Part shown: positions 51,255 through 61,435 of the stretch, one piece after another
Numbering within the stretch: position 1 is the stretch's first letter
Layout: each line of letters opens with the position of its first letter
Source: Sphingobacteriales bacterium
GTDB taxonomy: Bacteria > Bacteroidota > Bacteroidia > Chitinophagales > Chitinophagaceae
Reading direction: 5' to 3'
NCBI GenBank assembly: GCA_016219985.1
Contig: JACRJO010000010.1
Coordinates: 164,374 to 228,373 of the forward strand
Length of the DNA stretch: 64,000 nt
The notes under the pieces: model-generated
Databases searched by the model: none
What the model saw: only the letters and a program-made list of their open reading frames with translations
What the model was told of the DNA's origin: nothing
Program-made: the position numbers and the translations under genes

Positions 51255-53447
51255 ATGAAACAGATAATTACTCTCCTTATTTTATTGCAGTGTTTGTGTA
51301 CGCATGCTCAAACAGCGGATTCGGTATTTGCAAGGATGAAAAACATTAAAGCTGCCGCCATAAAAGGACGGATTCATGCAGATGGAAAACTCAATGAGCC
51401 ACAGTGGGATAGTACAGCCGGTATTACAGGGTTTACACAGCTGGAGCCAGACGAAGGCAGACCGTCAGCATTTCAGACGCGTGTAAAAGTGTTATACGAT
51501 CAAAAAAATTTATATATCGGGTGCATTGCCGGGTTTGATGACGGGTTAACGCGCTTAAGAGTGCCATCCCTGAAACGTGATTTTTCCTACAGGCAGCACG
51601 ACATGTTTGCTGTATGTATGGATGGATTTAATGACAGGCGCAACAGTATGACATTTGCCTGCAATGCCGGTGGCGCGCAAAAGGATTACCTGGCCTATGA
51701 TGACCAGTTGTTTGACAGCGAATGGAACGGCTTATGGAGTGTTAAAACCTCCGTTAACGACTCTGCCTGGTGCGCCGAGTTCGTCATTCCCTGGAAGACA
51801 CTCCGGTATAATAATGACAGCGCTGTGGCTTCTTTTGGCATAAACTTTCTCAGAGTTAAGCGCAGCGCCAATGAGGTCTCGGTCTGGTCGCCATACCCCA
51901 GGCTCTTCGGCTTCAACCGCATGGAATATGCAGGAAAACTGTCGGGCATTAAACTGCCCAGGAATTTGCTTAACCTGCAGGTACTCCCCTACGTATTGGT
52001 TTCCAGGGAAACTGAAAAATCAGCCGGCATAAGAAACGAAGTGAATACCGTTCACTCCGGCGGTGATATCCGGATGGGATTCAGATCCGGCACCGCCCTT
52101 GACCTTACATACAATACAGATTTTGCGCAGGCGGAGGCAGATGTTCAGGTGCATAATATTTCCCGGTCATCTGTGTATTATCCGGAGAAGAGATCCTTTT
52201 TTCTGGAAAATGCATCCTTGTTTGGGGCCGGTCTTAATGGGGACGGCGAGAATGGTATTGGGGGCTCGGTCTATTTATTGCCATTTTTCAGCAGGCGGAT
52301 AGGTATTGGCAGTAATGGTGAAATGCTGCCTATAAAAGTCGCCGGAAAATTTGTGAACAGAAACAGCCGGTCTTCGGCAGGGTGCATGTTTATCCGGCAG
52401 GGCGCATATGATACTATTGCTGCCGGAAACGCATTTATCGGGCGGATGACACAGAACATCGGGCATTCTTCTCATATAGGGCTGTTTACTTCATACACGC
52501 AAAAGCAGGATAAACAAAGCAGGGATAATTACACCATTGCCATTGACGGGTTTACGCGGCTTGGGGAAAAGCAGTCCATCAATGCATTGTACACACAAAG
52601 CTACCTGGGAAGGAATAGTCCTGCCGGCCACGCGGGCTTTTTGCAGTATATATACACATCCGGCCGGTTGAATGCCTGGTTTACCCAGTCATTTAATGAT
52701 AAGCGCTACAGACCCGACCTCGGGTTTGTTTCCAGGCAGGGTACTGTTTCTTTCAGCCCGGGATTTATTTTCAACATATATACCGCCAATAATAAAACAA
52801 TACGCTCCTTTCAGCCGGGAATACAATCACAGAGTTTTTTCAATTCGGAGCGATTTGCCATCCAGGAGTCTGAGATCACTATTTACCCTGTGTGGATAAA
52901 CTTTCAAAAGGGGGGTAATTTTATTTTCTCTGTAAGAAACCTTACCGAGCAGGCCGATTCGGGGCTGATGGTATTTGATATGCAGTTGCCCCGGGGCCGG
53001 TATAATTTTACGCGCTATGCTATTGCGGGTTCCAGCGATCCTTCAAGACGGATTTCTTATTCGGCAAGAATTGAAAACGGAGCCTATTATAACGGAAGGC
53101 TGTGTGCCGCGGACCTGGCATTCAATATTACTCCCCTGCAGTATTTAACCCTGCATTTTAATGTCAATTTAAATGCTTTCAGTAATACCGGGACCGGCCA
53201 CGTAAGCAAAATGTATGCACTTTTTACATCTGCTGCTGAGTTTATTCCCACCACTAAAATTCAGTTTACCGGGTTGTATCAGCATAGCTCTTACCAGCGA
53301 AATGAGGGATTGTCGGTTAAATTTTCCTGGGAGTATTTACCACTGTCGTTCATACACCTGGTGTATAATTTTAAATCGGTCAGAGAGCCGGCAAAAATAA
53401 TTCAGGATGCTGCCATTGTGAAGGCAGGCCTTGTAAAACAATTTTAA
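51255..53447 (+). CDS. DUF5916 protein with an N-terminal CBM9-like domain
   Basis: About 730 residues from the ATG at 51255, with a signal peptide (QCLCTHAQ). The CBM9-like domain covers about residues 35-230 (IHADGKLNEPQWD, then LYIGCIAGFDD, and FVIPWKTLRY). DUF5916 follows with a barrel-like segment (DFAQAEADVQVHNISR, YYPEKRSFFLENASLF). It is an outer-membrane or surface protein; in other species such proteins are linked with carbohydrate use, but no role is proven. It ends 1 base before the next gene. Confidence 0.85.
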   Translation: MKQIITLLILLQCLCTHAQTADSVFARMKNIKAAAIKGRIHADGKLNEPQWDSTAGITGFTQLEPDEGRPSAFQTRVKVLYDQKNLYIGCIAGFDDGLTRLRVPSLKRDFSYRQHDMFAVCMDGFNDRRNSMTFACNAGGAQKDYLAYDDQLFDSEWNGLWSVKTSVNDSAWCAEFVIPWKTLRYNNDSAVASFGINFLRVKRSANEVSVWSPYPRLFGFNRMEYAGKLSGIKLPRNLLNLQVLPYVLVSRETEKSAGIRNEVNTVHSGGDIRMGFRSGTALDLTYNTDFAQAEADVQVHNISRSSVYYPEKRSFFLENASLFGAGLNGDGENGIGGSVYLLPFFSRRIGIGSNGEMLPIKVAGKFVNRNSRSSAGCMFIRQGAYDTIAAGNAFIGRMTQNIGHSSHIGLFTSYTQKQDKQSRDNYTIAIDGFTRLGEKQSINALYTQSYLGRNSPAGHAGFLQYIYTSGRLNAWFTQSFNDKRYRPDLGFVSRQGTVSFSPGFIFNIYTANNKTIRSFQPGIQSQSFFNSERFAIQESEITIYPVWINFQKGGNFIFSVRNLTEQADSGLMVFDMQLPRGRYNFTRYAIAGSSDPSRRISYSARIENGAYYNGRLCAADLAFNITPLQYLTLHFNVNLNAFSNTGTGHVSKMYALFTSAAEFIPTTKIQFTGLYQHSSYQRNEGLSVKFSWEYLPLSFIHLVYNFKSVREPAKIIQDAAIVKAGLVKQF

Positions 53448-53448
53448 A

Positions 53449-54084
53449 ATGAAAGCGATGAATAATCAGAAAGTCTGTGCTTGTGCATTATTGTTATTGA
53501 CCCTTTTATCTGTAAATTGTAACAACGGTGATCATCAACGGGCGGCCCGGCCGGCAACCGCGGCAGGCAATGATTCCTGTGTACCCTTGCCCCGGCCGGC
53601 AAACTGGATAAAAGATCCTGTTCGTAACAGGTTAGTGGTACTATTAAACAGGAGTACCACAGAGGTTTGGTCCCTGATAGGGGATCCCGTGAATATGCCA
53701 AAATATAGTTCCGGGCTTGATAGCGTGACAAAAAAAACAGTGAATGGACTGTGTATACAATATACCTGTTATTTTAAACCATTGAATCCCAACGAAGCCG
53801 GGTATGTTCATACGGAGAATATGCTTTGGCAGAAGGAGAATTGCGGGTGGGCATCCAGGATGCCTGAACCCAATGAATCGGGATGTACCGGATACCTGAG
53901 TTTGCTGACCCTTGAGAAAGTGGGTGAAAAAACGAAAATGACCTGGGCGATGACCTGTAATCATGAGAACGCTGAAATGATCAGGATGATTAAAGAGGGA
54001 TTGTTTCAGGCCTTCAGGGGAATCGGGCAACAGCTTGTTAAAATATTTGGAGGAAGTGTTGTTGAAAATTATAGGGAAAAATAA
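53449..54084 (+). CDS. SRPBCC-family lipoprotein
   Basis: A 211-residue protein with a lipobox-like end LLSVNC. The mature part has the SRPBCC helix-grip fold features: VLLNRSTTEVWSLIGDPVNMPKYS near residue 65 and a long C-terminal helix (MIRMIKEGLFQAFRGIGQQL). It may bind a hydrophobic ligand. It directly follows the DUF5916 gene. Confidence 0.7.
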   Translation: MKAMNNQKVCACALLLLTLLSVNCNNGDHQRAARPATAAGNDSCVPLPRPANWIKDPVRNRLVVLLNRSTTEVWSLIGDPVNMPKYSSGLDSVTKKTVNGLCIQYTCYFKPLNPNEAGYVHTENMLWQKENCGWASRMPEPNESGCTGYLSLLTLEKVGEKTKMTWAMTCNHENAEMIRMIKEGLFQAFRGIGQQLVKIFGGSVVENYREK

Positions 54085-54493
54085 TTTCAGATCCCATTAA
54101 AAGCTGATTTATAGAAGTCTAACCTGGATTTTAGCCACTGGATATATTGTTCTATCGCGTATCCGGATGGCACTATGCATTCATTCTATCCCGTTCTCGC
54201 CTTAATGCGTTTATTTTCCGGTATATGATTACCAACTTTGCTTCTTTTCGTTTTTCGGGGAAAACCCAAAGGCTGATTTCAGAAATTCGTAGTTTCAGGG
54301 AACCGGCTTTGCAGAAGCCGATTTAAAAGTTCAGTTTTCGATAACTGTAATATGACACAGCTGCTTTTGATCACAAAATTCTTGAAAAAGCGGACTTCCT
54401 GACTGCTGATTATTAGTGCATAAACCCCAAAGCTGACCGGATAAAGAAACCAAAAATTCATTTTTTTTGTAAAAATACTATAGTGAACAGCGA
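54085..54493. other. Intergenic region before the GyrI-like gene
   Basis: 409 bases with no gene I can support. A minus-strand frame (54279-54551) overlaps the GyrI-like start and looks spurious. Confidence 0.35.
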
Positions 54494-54970
54494 ATGAAAC
54501 ATAGAATTGAAATGTTGCGCCAAAAAAAGTTAGCTGGTAAGCGCCTGTCAATGAGTTTTACCGACTACAGAATCGAGGAGCTTTGGAGAAGTTTCATGCC
54601 AGGGCGAAAAAAAATAAGCAACAACCTGACAAGCGAAATCATTTCATTGGTTGTTTACCAACCCGGGCATTTTGCAGAATTTAAGCCAACAAATGAATTT
54701 GAACGATGGGCAGCAGTCGAAGTTTCTGACTTTAATAACCTGCCAGCCGAAATGGAAACATTTATTTTACCAGGCGGGTTATATGCTGTTTTTGACTATA
54801 GGGGATTGAGCACAGGCAATTCCTTATTTAAACAGATTTATGAAACCTGGATACCAGGTTCAGACTATGTTTTAGACGACAGGCCGCACTTTGAAGTTTT
54901 AGGCGACAAATACAAAAACAACGACCCGGCATCAGAAGAAGAAATTTGGATACCAATAAAAGCGAAATGA
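54494..54970 (+). CDS. GyrI-like small-molecule-binding protein
   Basis: A 158-residue stand-alone GyrI-like domain (ELWRSFMPGRKKI, AEMETFILPGGLYAVFDYRG, ETWIPGSDYVLDDRPHFEVLG), as found at the C-terminus of AraC-type regulators but here without a DNA-binding part. It is expected to bind small molecules in the cytoplasm. Confidence 0.85.
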   Translation: MKHRIEMLRQKKLAGKRLSMSFTDYRIEELWRSFMPGRKKISNNLTSEIISLVVYQPGHFAEFKPTNEFERWAAVEVSDFNNLPAEMETFILPGGLYAVFDYRGLSTGNSLFKQIYETWIPGSDYVLDDRPHFEVLGDKYKNNDPASEEEIWIPIKAK

Positions 54971-55255
54971 GTATCCCGGTCGCCAGCACAGGTTTTTCGT
55001 TAGAGGGATTATATGCACACCTGGAACTTTGTGGCCTTTTTCATATTTGGTGTTTATTCGCAGCGTAATGCTGTTATGCCCGGCGAACCCAATACCATAT
55101 CGGATAGTGGTAATTTTAGTGAGCTTACCTGTGATTGAGACAGGAGTCGCTGAAAAAGTTTAAATTATCAGGCAGGGGTACTTCAATTTCAGTCTGAGGT
55201 AGAAATGTTGAATAGGGTACTTGGTAAATGCAATAACTTTAAAAAAATACATGGT

Positions 55256-55660
55256 ATGAATATGACACTTGACCACATTGCTATTTGGACAGAAAACGTA
55301 GAAGCATTGAAGGAGTTTTATGTAAAATATTTCGGGGGCATTCCAAATGAAAAGTATATCAACGAAAAAAATAAATTTAACAGCTATTTTATATCATTTA
55401 AATCAGGAGCAAGACTTGAAATTATGTCTATGCCCAATATTCCTGAAAATGCAAATGATACAATAGTAAAACAGCATAAAGGGCTTATTCATATAGCGTT
55501 TGGGGTTGAAACAAAAGAGGAAGTTGAAAACAAGGCCAAAGAACTTGCGGCTGACGGGTTTGAAATATTAACAGGACCTAGAATGACAGGAGATGGGTAT
55601 TTTGAATTTGAAGCGCTTGACCCGGATAATAATCGTTTAGAAGTTACTACTAAAGAATGA
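55256..55660 (+). CDS. Glyoxalase/VOC-family protein
   Basis: About 134 residues from the ATG at 55256 (MNMTLDHIAIW); an upstream ATG at 55205 adds a nonconserved stretch. There are two beta-alpha-beta-beta-beta modules with metal-site candidates His in LDHIAIW, Glu in RLEIM, His in HIAFGV and Glu in RLEVTT. The reaction is unknown. Confidence 0.85.
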   Translation: MNMTLDHIAIWTENVEALKEFYVKYFGGIPNEKYINEKNKFNSYFISFKSGARLEIMSMPNIPENANDTIVKQHKGLIHIAFGVETKEEVENKAKELAADGFEILTGPRMTGDGYFEFEALDPDNNRLEVTTKE

Positions 55661-55910
55661 AAAAACCGCCACTCAAATTTGCTATTGGCAAAAACGGGTC
55701 AGGCGATATTTTCTAATCTGCAAATTGTTATTGTCTCGTCCTGGCATGATTATTTGCTTGAGTATTTCAAATACCTGCCTGGGCGCATAGCATAAAACAG
55801 TTTCATTCACTTGCCAGAGCTGTAACTTTTGTCAATAAACAGGATAAAACCAAAAAACGGTCTTACTTTTACAGGTGATCGTTTTTGTTTCACGGAAGGA
55901 AGTGATTAAA

Positions 55911-56198
55911 ATGGATAACAAATCCAAACTCATGGACAGCATCAGCTGGGTTTCCGGTATTTTATTTTCCGCGATTGCGGTGGTGAATATTTTTTGGGGG
56001 AACGACCCCGTATTCGGGATCTTCCTCCTTGCGCTTTCCTTGGTTTACTACCCGCCGCTCAATGCCCTTCTTAAAAAATGGACCGGGTATGTTGTTCCCG
56101 GACTGGTCAAAATCGCCTTAGGCCTGTTTATCCTCTGGGCAAGCCTCGGCGTTGGTGAATTACTTAATAAGATAGGGTTGATGTTGCAGTCTTTCTGA
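55911..56198 (+). CDS. Small membrane protein of unknown function
   Basis: A protein of about 95 residues with two to three membrane segments (MDNKSKLMDSISWVS, then GILFSAIAVVNIFW and LALSLVYYPP). An ATG at 55875 would add 12 residues. The function is unknown. Confidence 0.55.
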   Translation: MDNKSKLMDSISWVSGILFSAIAVVNIFWGNDPVFGIFLLALSLVYYPPLNALLKKWTGYVVPGLVKIALGLFILWASLGVGELLNKIGLMLQSF

Positions 56199-56231
56199 GA
56201 CTCCTTTAAGGAATTAGTCATTGAACTATCC

Positions 56232-56287
56232 GTCTCGCAAACTCGCAGCTCGCAGCTCGCAACTCGTAGCTCAAAACTCATAGCTAA
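56232..56287. repeat. Intergenic short-word repeat, copy 2
   Basis: A degenerate run of CTCGCAG/CTCGCAA/CTCGTAG/CTCAAAA words, with the same opening (GTCTCGCAA) and closing (CTCATAGCTAA) as copy 1 at 8007-8058. Confidence 0.7.
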
Positions 56288-56330
56288 CGGAGATCATCGT
56301 AACACCACCCAAAAATCTAATTACGTTTTA

Positions 56331-57434
56331 CTAATTGATATCCTTTCCGGCTTTTAGTTTTTCGATATTAGACAATACGGTAGCTTTTGCCTGTGCGGTT
56401 GCCTGATCCAGGGCCTTATTTGCATACTGCAGGGCTTTTTTATAATCACCCGTGGCAGAATACGCATAGCATAATCCGTTGTTCACTGCATATACATCAC
56501 CGAATTTTTCCCGGGCACCCAACATGACTTCCAGGGCCCGCTCATTCCGCTTTGCGGAGAGCAGGGATCTTCCATAATTGCTGTACTGGCTGAGTGTGGC
56601 ATAGGGTAAAGCAGTATTCATGACGGAATCGGCCTGCTGAATGCGGTTCAGCTTTTCATAACCCAGGGCTAGCATTTTCACAGTTTCAAAATTGGACTGA
56701 CCGAAGGGCTGACCCGAAACCGCCCGCTTTGCCCAGCCCAGGGCTTCTTCCAGGTTGGTATTCTTCTTAAAATAATACCAGCTCACCTGTACCAGGTTCC
56801 CGCTGGCAAATCCTTTCGGCCCGATCAGTTGTTCCCTGATCCGGTTCAAAACAATATTGTCGACATCCACTTCCACTTTGAAAGGAATCAGCATTTTCTC
56901 CCATTGCAGGGTCAGCACGCAGCTCTTTTCCTGCTGGTCAGTAAATTCATATTTCAGCCGCTCAACGGACCGGTCGAGCACAACGGGTTTTACCCGGACC
57001 CTCAGCACGTCATTTTCAGGCTGGTAAAAAAAGGTTCCCCAGGCCTCGGTCTCTTTTGAAAAGATAACAGTGACCGTGTCTTTTCCCATGGCCATATATA
57101 AAGCATAGGTACCGGCTTTGAGATCATTGCCTTCCACTTTTACATCGTGTTCAAAAGAAATCGTGGTGGCTTCATTGGCGCCTGCCCTCCAGGGACTGGC
57201 CGGTTTTCCGGCTGACATATTGTATGCATTGAAACCCCAGGGCACCACGCCTCCCCATATTTTGCCTTCCCTGCCCTTTACAGCCGGGCGGTGGTATTTG
57301 ATGGTAATACTGCTGATGCCCACTTCTTCTGAAACCATGGCCGTGGTATTGCCCCCGTCGGGCGGAATATCCATTTGCGCCGGGGCGGGGAGCAGGCTGG
57401 GAATAGCAAAGGCTAAGAGAATTATCTTTTTCAT
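56331..57434 (-). CDS. DUF2911 protein with TPR-like C-terminal part
   Basis: A 367-residue exported protein with a signal peptide (ending PAPAQ). The DUF2911 domain covers about residues 25-190 (SITIKYHRPAVKGREGKIW, WRAGANEATTISFE, VIFSKETEAWGTFFY). The C-terminal half holds helical TPR-like repeats (ALEVMLGAREKFGD, ALQYANKALDQA). It is secreted. The function is unknown. Confidence 0.85.
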   Translation of the reverse strand: MKKIILLAFAIPSLLPAPAQMDIPPDGGNTTAMVSEEVGISSITIKYHRPAVKGREGKIWGGVVPWGFNAYNMSAGKPASPWRAGANEATTISFEHDVKVEGNDLKAGTYALYMAMGKDTVTVIFSKETEAWGTFFYQPENDVLRVRVKPVVLDRSVERLKYEFTDQQEKSCVLTLQWEKMLIPFKVEVDVDNIVLNRIREQLIGPKGFASGNLVQVSWYYFKKNTNLEEALGWAKRAVSGQPFGQSNFETVKMLALGYEKLNRIQQADSVMNTALPYATLSQYSNYGRSLLSAKRNERALEVMLGAREKFGDVYAVNNGLCYAYSATGDYKKALQYANKALDQATAQAKATVLSNIEKLKAGKDIN

Positions 57435-57679
57435 TGTTAAAAATTTTTACAAGGCTAAAGGATAAGGATGAGTACATAACGGGAAGGCCGATGCATACCA
57501 CTTTCCCGTCAACAAACGGCCTGTTTAGGTCAACGGGGGAAGATGGGAGATGAAATCCTGTAAAAGCCGGGCTGGTAAAAGGGATAGGGTTTCGTTATTG
57601 GTTGACGATTAGCTGCCATTGGTGGGCGCTTATATAAACTGCCGGTACCGGTCCATTAATTTAGCGGCACACTAAAAAA

Positions 57680-58180
57680 TTGATCATGCACTCATCCGGT
57701 TTAACAGGGTCAAACGAAGACAAGATAAAACGCTCTTCCGGACCCGGCCTGTTTCATTTATTCAGGAGCGACCCCGACATTCACGAAGGCGTCCCGCTCA
57801 TCAATATCTGGCTGCTGCGTTTACTCTTTACACTGATGTTCCTTTTTCTGACCTTTGATTCCTGGAGACATATCTGGAATCACAAAGGTCCCTGGAATGA
57901 TGTAAATGCCGCTGCCTGGTGTATGTGGGGATCCTATTCTGTTATTTCCTTTATCGGCGTAATGCGGCCGCTAAAAATGCTGCCCATTGTGATCTTTGAA
58001 ATTATTTATAAGACGGCCTGGCTGCTGATTGTGGCCTACCCGCTTTGGATCAGGGGCGAATTAGCGGGTTCCCCAGTGGAGGGGATGGCCCGGGTCTTTA
58101 TCTGGGTTCTGTTCCCCATCGCGGCCATGCCCTGGCGTTATTTTTTCAGGACGTATATACGGAGCAAAAAATCTTCCTGA
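57680..58180 (+). CDS. Membrane protein of unknown function
   Basis: A 166-residue protein with a polar N-terminus, then three or four membrane segments (LLRLLFTLMFLFLTF, AWCMWGSYSVISFIGVM, IFEIIYKTAWLLIVAYPLW). No family is assigned. Confidence 0.6.
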   Translation: MIMHSSGLTGSNEDKIKRSSGPGLFHLFRSDPDIHEGVPLINIWLLRLLFTLMFLFLTFDSWRHIWNHKGPWNDVNAAAWCMWGSYSVISFIGVMRPLKMLPIVIFEIIYKTAWLLIVAYPLWIRGELAGSPVEGMARVFIWVLFPIAAMPWRYFFRTYIRSKKSS

Positions 58181-58210
58181 TGTGTAATATTATTCAGTAA
58201 TGGGAAACGG

Positions 58211-58670
58211 GTCAAACATAATCCACCCCCATTTGAGAGTTCTTTCAAATAGTATAGCCGGTCCCCGCCAGCGGGGGATCACTCTCTTCGGTTTGCGTAA
58301 TTTCATCCACCCGGGCCTCCCGAAAAGAGACTTTTTGTCATCCCATTGAGGCAATGTCCTTATGTAAGGGTGAGTGCCAAGAAATAACTAAAAGCATATC
58401 CGGAGCTGTATTCTTACGCCAGCTGAAATGAGGAAAGGCGCATTATCCCGCTGGCGGGGGAAGTAGGTCAAACATAACGCACCTTACAAATAGGGGTGGA
58501 TATAAAAAGTTTCATCCCCCGGGGTCGCCCTGGGAGATCCGGGGGAATGAAGAGTGGTCTATAACCCGGTGGTTTCATTTTTTTAAAGCCTTAAAAGCTT
58601 TGCGGGATTTAAAATAACCGCGAAGCGGGTATTTCCTCCCCGTCTTACCGCCTCCCCGGCTAAAATTATT
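58211..58670. repeat. Composite intergenic repeat A1-B1-C1
   Basis: Three segments, A1 (58211-58310), B1 (58397-58520) and C1 (58559-58666), each have a diverged counterpart at 61436-61812 in a different order (B2-A2-C2). Shared blocks include GGGGGATCACTCTC, TTACGCCAG, ACCTTACAAA and CTTAAAAGCTTTGCGGGA. It occupies most of the 654-base gap before the third LytTR pair. No coding sense is visible. Confidence 0.65.
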
Positions 58671-58834
58671 TGTTTACTTGCCTGGCGGCGAGGCAGGCCG
58701 GCAGGTTGAAAATTGAACATTTCGCTCTTTAAGGTCAGAATGTTCAATGTTCAATTCTCGATTTTCAATGGTCAATAACTGCCCGGGAAGCGTATCAGGG
58801 GATTTGACGATATTTATTTATTATTCAGACATGC

Positions 58835-59890
58835 ATGAAAAAACTTGCGGATACCAGGCTGGTTAAATTCTACCTATGGACCGGGCTGGGTTATTTCCTG
58901 ATTGGTTTTTTGTACACCTTATCCGTTACCCGGGGCGGGTTTTTCCAGCTTTTATTCAATAATATATGGGCGGTGATTTATATCATGGCCCTCAATTTTA
59001 TTCTGTTTGAATACAGCATTCCTTATGTCCTGGCAAAAAAGAAAGCCATCATTTATAATGTACTTGCAGGTATACTGCTCCTCTGGGTGCACCTGATGTT
59101 CTACTCATACGGGTCCTACGCCTGGCGGGCGTTGGGTATTCAACTGCGGGTGTATACGGACTTATTGCCGCCGGCCACCCTTAGCTATATCTTACAAAAG
59201 CAAATGGCCTACAGCACCGGTTCCGTTTTTGTTTTTGGAATTGCCCGGCATATTTATAATTACCTGCGGCTGGTACAGGCGGAACAACGGTTGCTGATTG
59301 AAAAACAGGAGGCGGAACTGAATTACCTGAAGTCACAGACCAATCCTCATTTTCTGTTCAATACCCTGAATAATATTTATTCCCTGGCAAGGGATAAATC
59401 GGACCGGGCGCCGGAATCGGTACTGCGGCTTTCCAAAATACTGCGCTTTATGCTATATGAAACGGGCGGGGACTATATTCCCATTGAGCAGGAAATAAAG
59501 ATCATAGAGGATTATATTGCGCTCGAGAAATTGCGGTATGATGATACCCTCAGGGTGCATTTCAATTATGAACTGGCGGATATGAAACAGGCCCTCCCGC
59601 CGCTGTTGATGATACCCCTGGTGGAAAACGCTTTTAAACACGGGGTCTCTGAAACGCGGGTCGGGCCTTTTGTGGAACTTCATCTTTCTGTTAAAAAGGG
59701 GCAACTGGAGTTTAGGGTAAAAAATTCAACGGGTGATTCGCCGGGTGAACCGGTACAAAAAGAAGGGATAGGCCTTTCCAATCTCCGGCGGCAACTGGCC
59801 CTTCTTTTTACAGACTATCAGCTCTCTGCTGAGCCGGGTGAATCCTGTTTTACAGTGGTACTGAAAATAAACCTGTCAAGTCATGTCTGA
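58835..59890 (+). CDS. LytS-type sensor histidine kinase, pair 3
   Basis: A 351-residue kinase with four membrane segments and LKSQTNPHFLFNTLNN (phospho-acceptor His), then LVENAFKHG. It overlaps its regulator by 8 bases. The closest relative in the window is pair 2. The input is unknown. Confidence 0.9.
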   Translation: MKKLADTRLVKFYLWTGLGYFLIGFLYTLSVTRGGFFQLLFNNIWAVIYIMALNFILFEYSIPYVLAKKKAIIYNVLAGILLLWVHLMFYSYGSYAWRALGIQLRVYTDLLPPATLSYILQKQMAYSTGSVFVFGIARHIYNYLRLVQAEQRLLIEKQEAELNYLKSQTNPHFLFNTLNNIYSLARDKSDRAPESVLRLSKILRFMLYETGGDYIPIEQEIKIIEDYIALEKLRYDDTLRVHFNYELADMKQALPPLLMIPLVENAFKHGVSETRVGPFVELHLSVKKGQLEFRVKNSTGDSPGEPVQKEGIGLSNLRRQLALLFTDYQLSAEPGESCFTVVLKINLSSHV

Positions 59891-60575
59891 GATAAAATGC
59901 ATCATCATAGAAGATGAGCCATTGGCGGCCAAAGTGCTTGCGGATTATATTTCGCAGGTGCCGTTTCTGAAACTGCAGGGAACGTTTAAAGACGCGATCC
60001 AGGCAACGGAATACCTGCAGGATAACGAAACCGGCTTGCTGTTTTTAGACATTCACCTGCCTAAATTAAAGGGAATGTCCTTTTTAAAGACCCTGGTGGA
60101 TCCGCCGGCCGTCATCATCACCACGGCCTATCACCAGTATGCGGTGGAAGGTTTCAGCCTGAATGTGACCGATTACCTGCTGAAGCCATTTGATTTTGAG
60201 CGTTTCCTGGTGGCGGTAAATAAGGTGAAGGCAACCCGGGGACAAAAACAACAGGCGGAGGATATCAATGAACACAGGGACTACCTGTTTGTGACAGTGC
60301 AGAAAAAAAGAGTGAAGATCTTATATGCCGATATAATCTATATAGAAAGCCAGCAGGAATACATCAAGGTGGTTACTACCAAAAAAACCTATTTTTCAAA
60401 ACTGACCACGACTGAAATGGAAGCCCTCCTGCCCGCACATCTTTTTAAGCGCATTCACCGGTCCTATATTGTTTCTGTCAGGAAGATTGATTCCTATAAT
60501 GTGGAGGCAGTTGAAGTGAATGGCATTTCCATCCCGGTTGGCCGGAGCTACCGGCATATTCTTGATCACCTGTAG
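59883..60575 (+). CDS. LytTR response regulator, pair 3
   Basis: A 230-residue regulator with receiver (Asp56 in FLDIHLPKL) and LytTR DNA-binding domain (YIESQQEYIKVV, KRIHRSYIVSVRKID). Target sites could not be identified. It lies between two copies of the composite repeat. Confidence 0.9.
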   Translation: MSEIKCIIIEDEPLAAKVLADYISQVPFLKLQGTFKDAIQATEYLQDNETGLLFLDIHLPKLKGMSFLKTLVDPPAVIITTAYHQYAVEGFSLNVTDYLLKPFDFERFLVAVNKVKATRGQKQQAEDINEHRDYLFVTVQKKRVKILYADIIYIESQQEYIKVVTTKKTYFSKLTTTEMEALLPAHLFKRIHRSYIVSVRKIDSYNVEAVEVNGISIPVGRSYRHILDHL

Positions 60576-60584
60576 GGAAGCCCC

Positions 60585-61241
60585 TCAGCCTATTTTCCGG
60601 ATGATGGCCATGGCCGTATCGTGCAGCATTTTGGAAATATTCGAGAGCATTTGAATGGTCTGTTGCTGTTGCTGAAGTTTGCTCTGCAAATCAATATTGG
60701 CCAGTTGGGCGTCGTCTCCAATCGTACTCAGTTTTTCTTCCAGTTCCTTTATGTAGTTGTCGAATTCCGGTTTTGTCGAAACGGTCCCGCTTTCCCGGAC
60801 GATAATAGTTCCCGGCATGCGCGGATTTGCCCTGAACGTCATTCGCTTCAGGGGTTTGGGCGCATTGGCTCCTCTCAGGCTGGCGTTGGCTGCTCTTACC
60901 GTTTTCAATTCTTCCCCGATACGGCTTGTCAAAAGAGAGTCGGTCTTTACCCTGTCCCGCGCGGCGTCTGCTTTTTTCTTAGCGTCGGATTTGGCTTCCG
61001 TAAGGATATAATCAATGGCGGTTTGCACCGGGATATCCTTTGACCCGATAAGCACATTCTTCCAGGCAACCTTTACTTCTTCCTGGGGTTTACCTTCTGA
61101 GATCAGTTGCCCGATTTTTTTCAGCTCCGGCAGGAGGTTTGGCGATAAGCCGGGTTGATTTTGTGCAAATAAAAGACAGGGCGCCCCGATAAGGGTCAGC
61201 ACCATAAATAAGGTCAGCCGGCTCATTATTTTTTTGTTCAT
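60585..61241 (-). CDS. Secreted coiled-coil protein of unknown function
   Basis: About 218 residues from the ATG at 61241; an upstream ATG at 61292 would add an unlikely charged start. A signal peptide ends LLFAQ. The body is helical and charged, with a segment AKSDAKKKADAARDRVK and a C-terminal coiled coil with QQQQQT. It is probably periplasmic. Confidence 0.6.
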   Translation of the reverse strand: MNKKIMSRLTLFMVLTLIGAPCLLFAQNQPGLSPNLLPELKKIGQLISEGKPQEEVKVAWKNVLIGSKDIPVQTAIDYILTEAKSDAKKKADAARDRVKTDSLLTSRIGEELKTVRAANASLRGANAPKPLKRMTFRANPRMPGTIIVRESGTVSTKPEFDNYIKELEEKLSTIGDDAQLANIDLQSKLQQQQQTIQMLSNISKMLHDTAMAIIRKIG

Positions 61242-61435
61242 GTTGACTGTTTTAAATGTATTCAGTTTCCCGCTACCGGCACGGATTATCACAATTTAGG
61301 ACTTTAGCCGGGGGACAGAAATGATAATGATCATACCTGCCGGGCCGGAAAACTCAGGCAGGCGGTTAAGTTCACTATTCCCGCTAAGGGCTGTGTCATT
61401 CCGCTAAGAGAAGTAAGTAAAATATGACCAGCGTA

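Noticed and set aside
54279..54551. Minus-strand frame of 90 codons
   Set aside because: It overlaps the conserved start of the GyrI-like gene and has no family signature.
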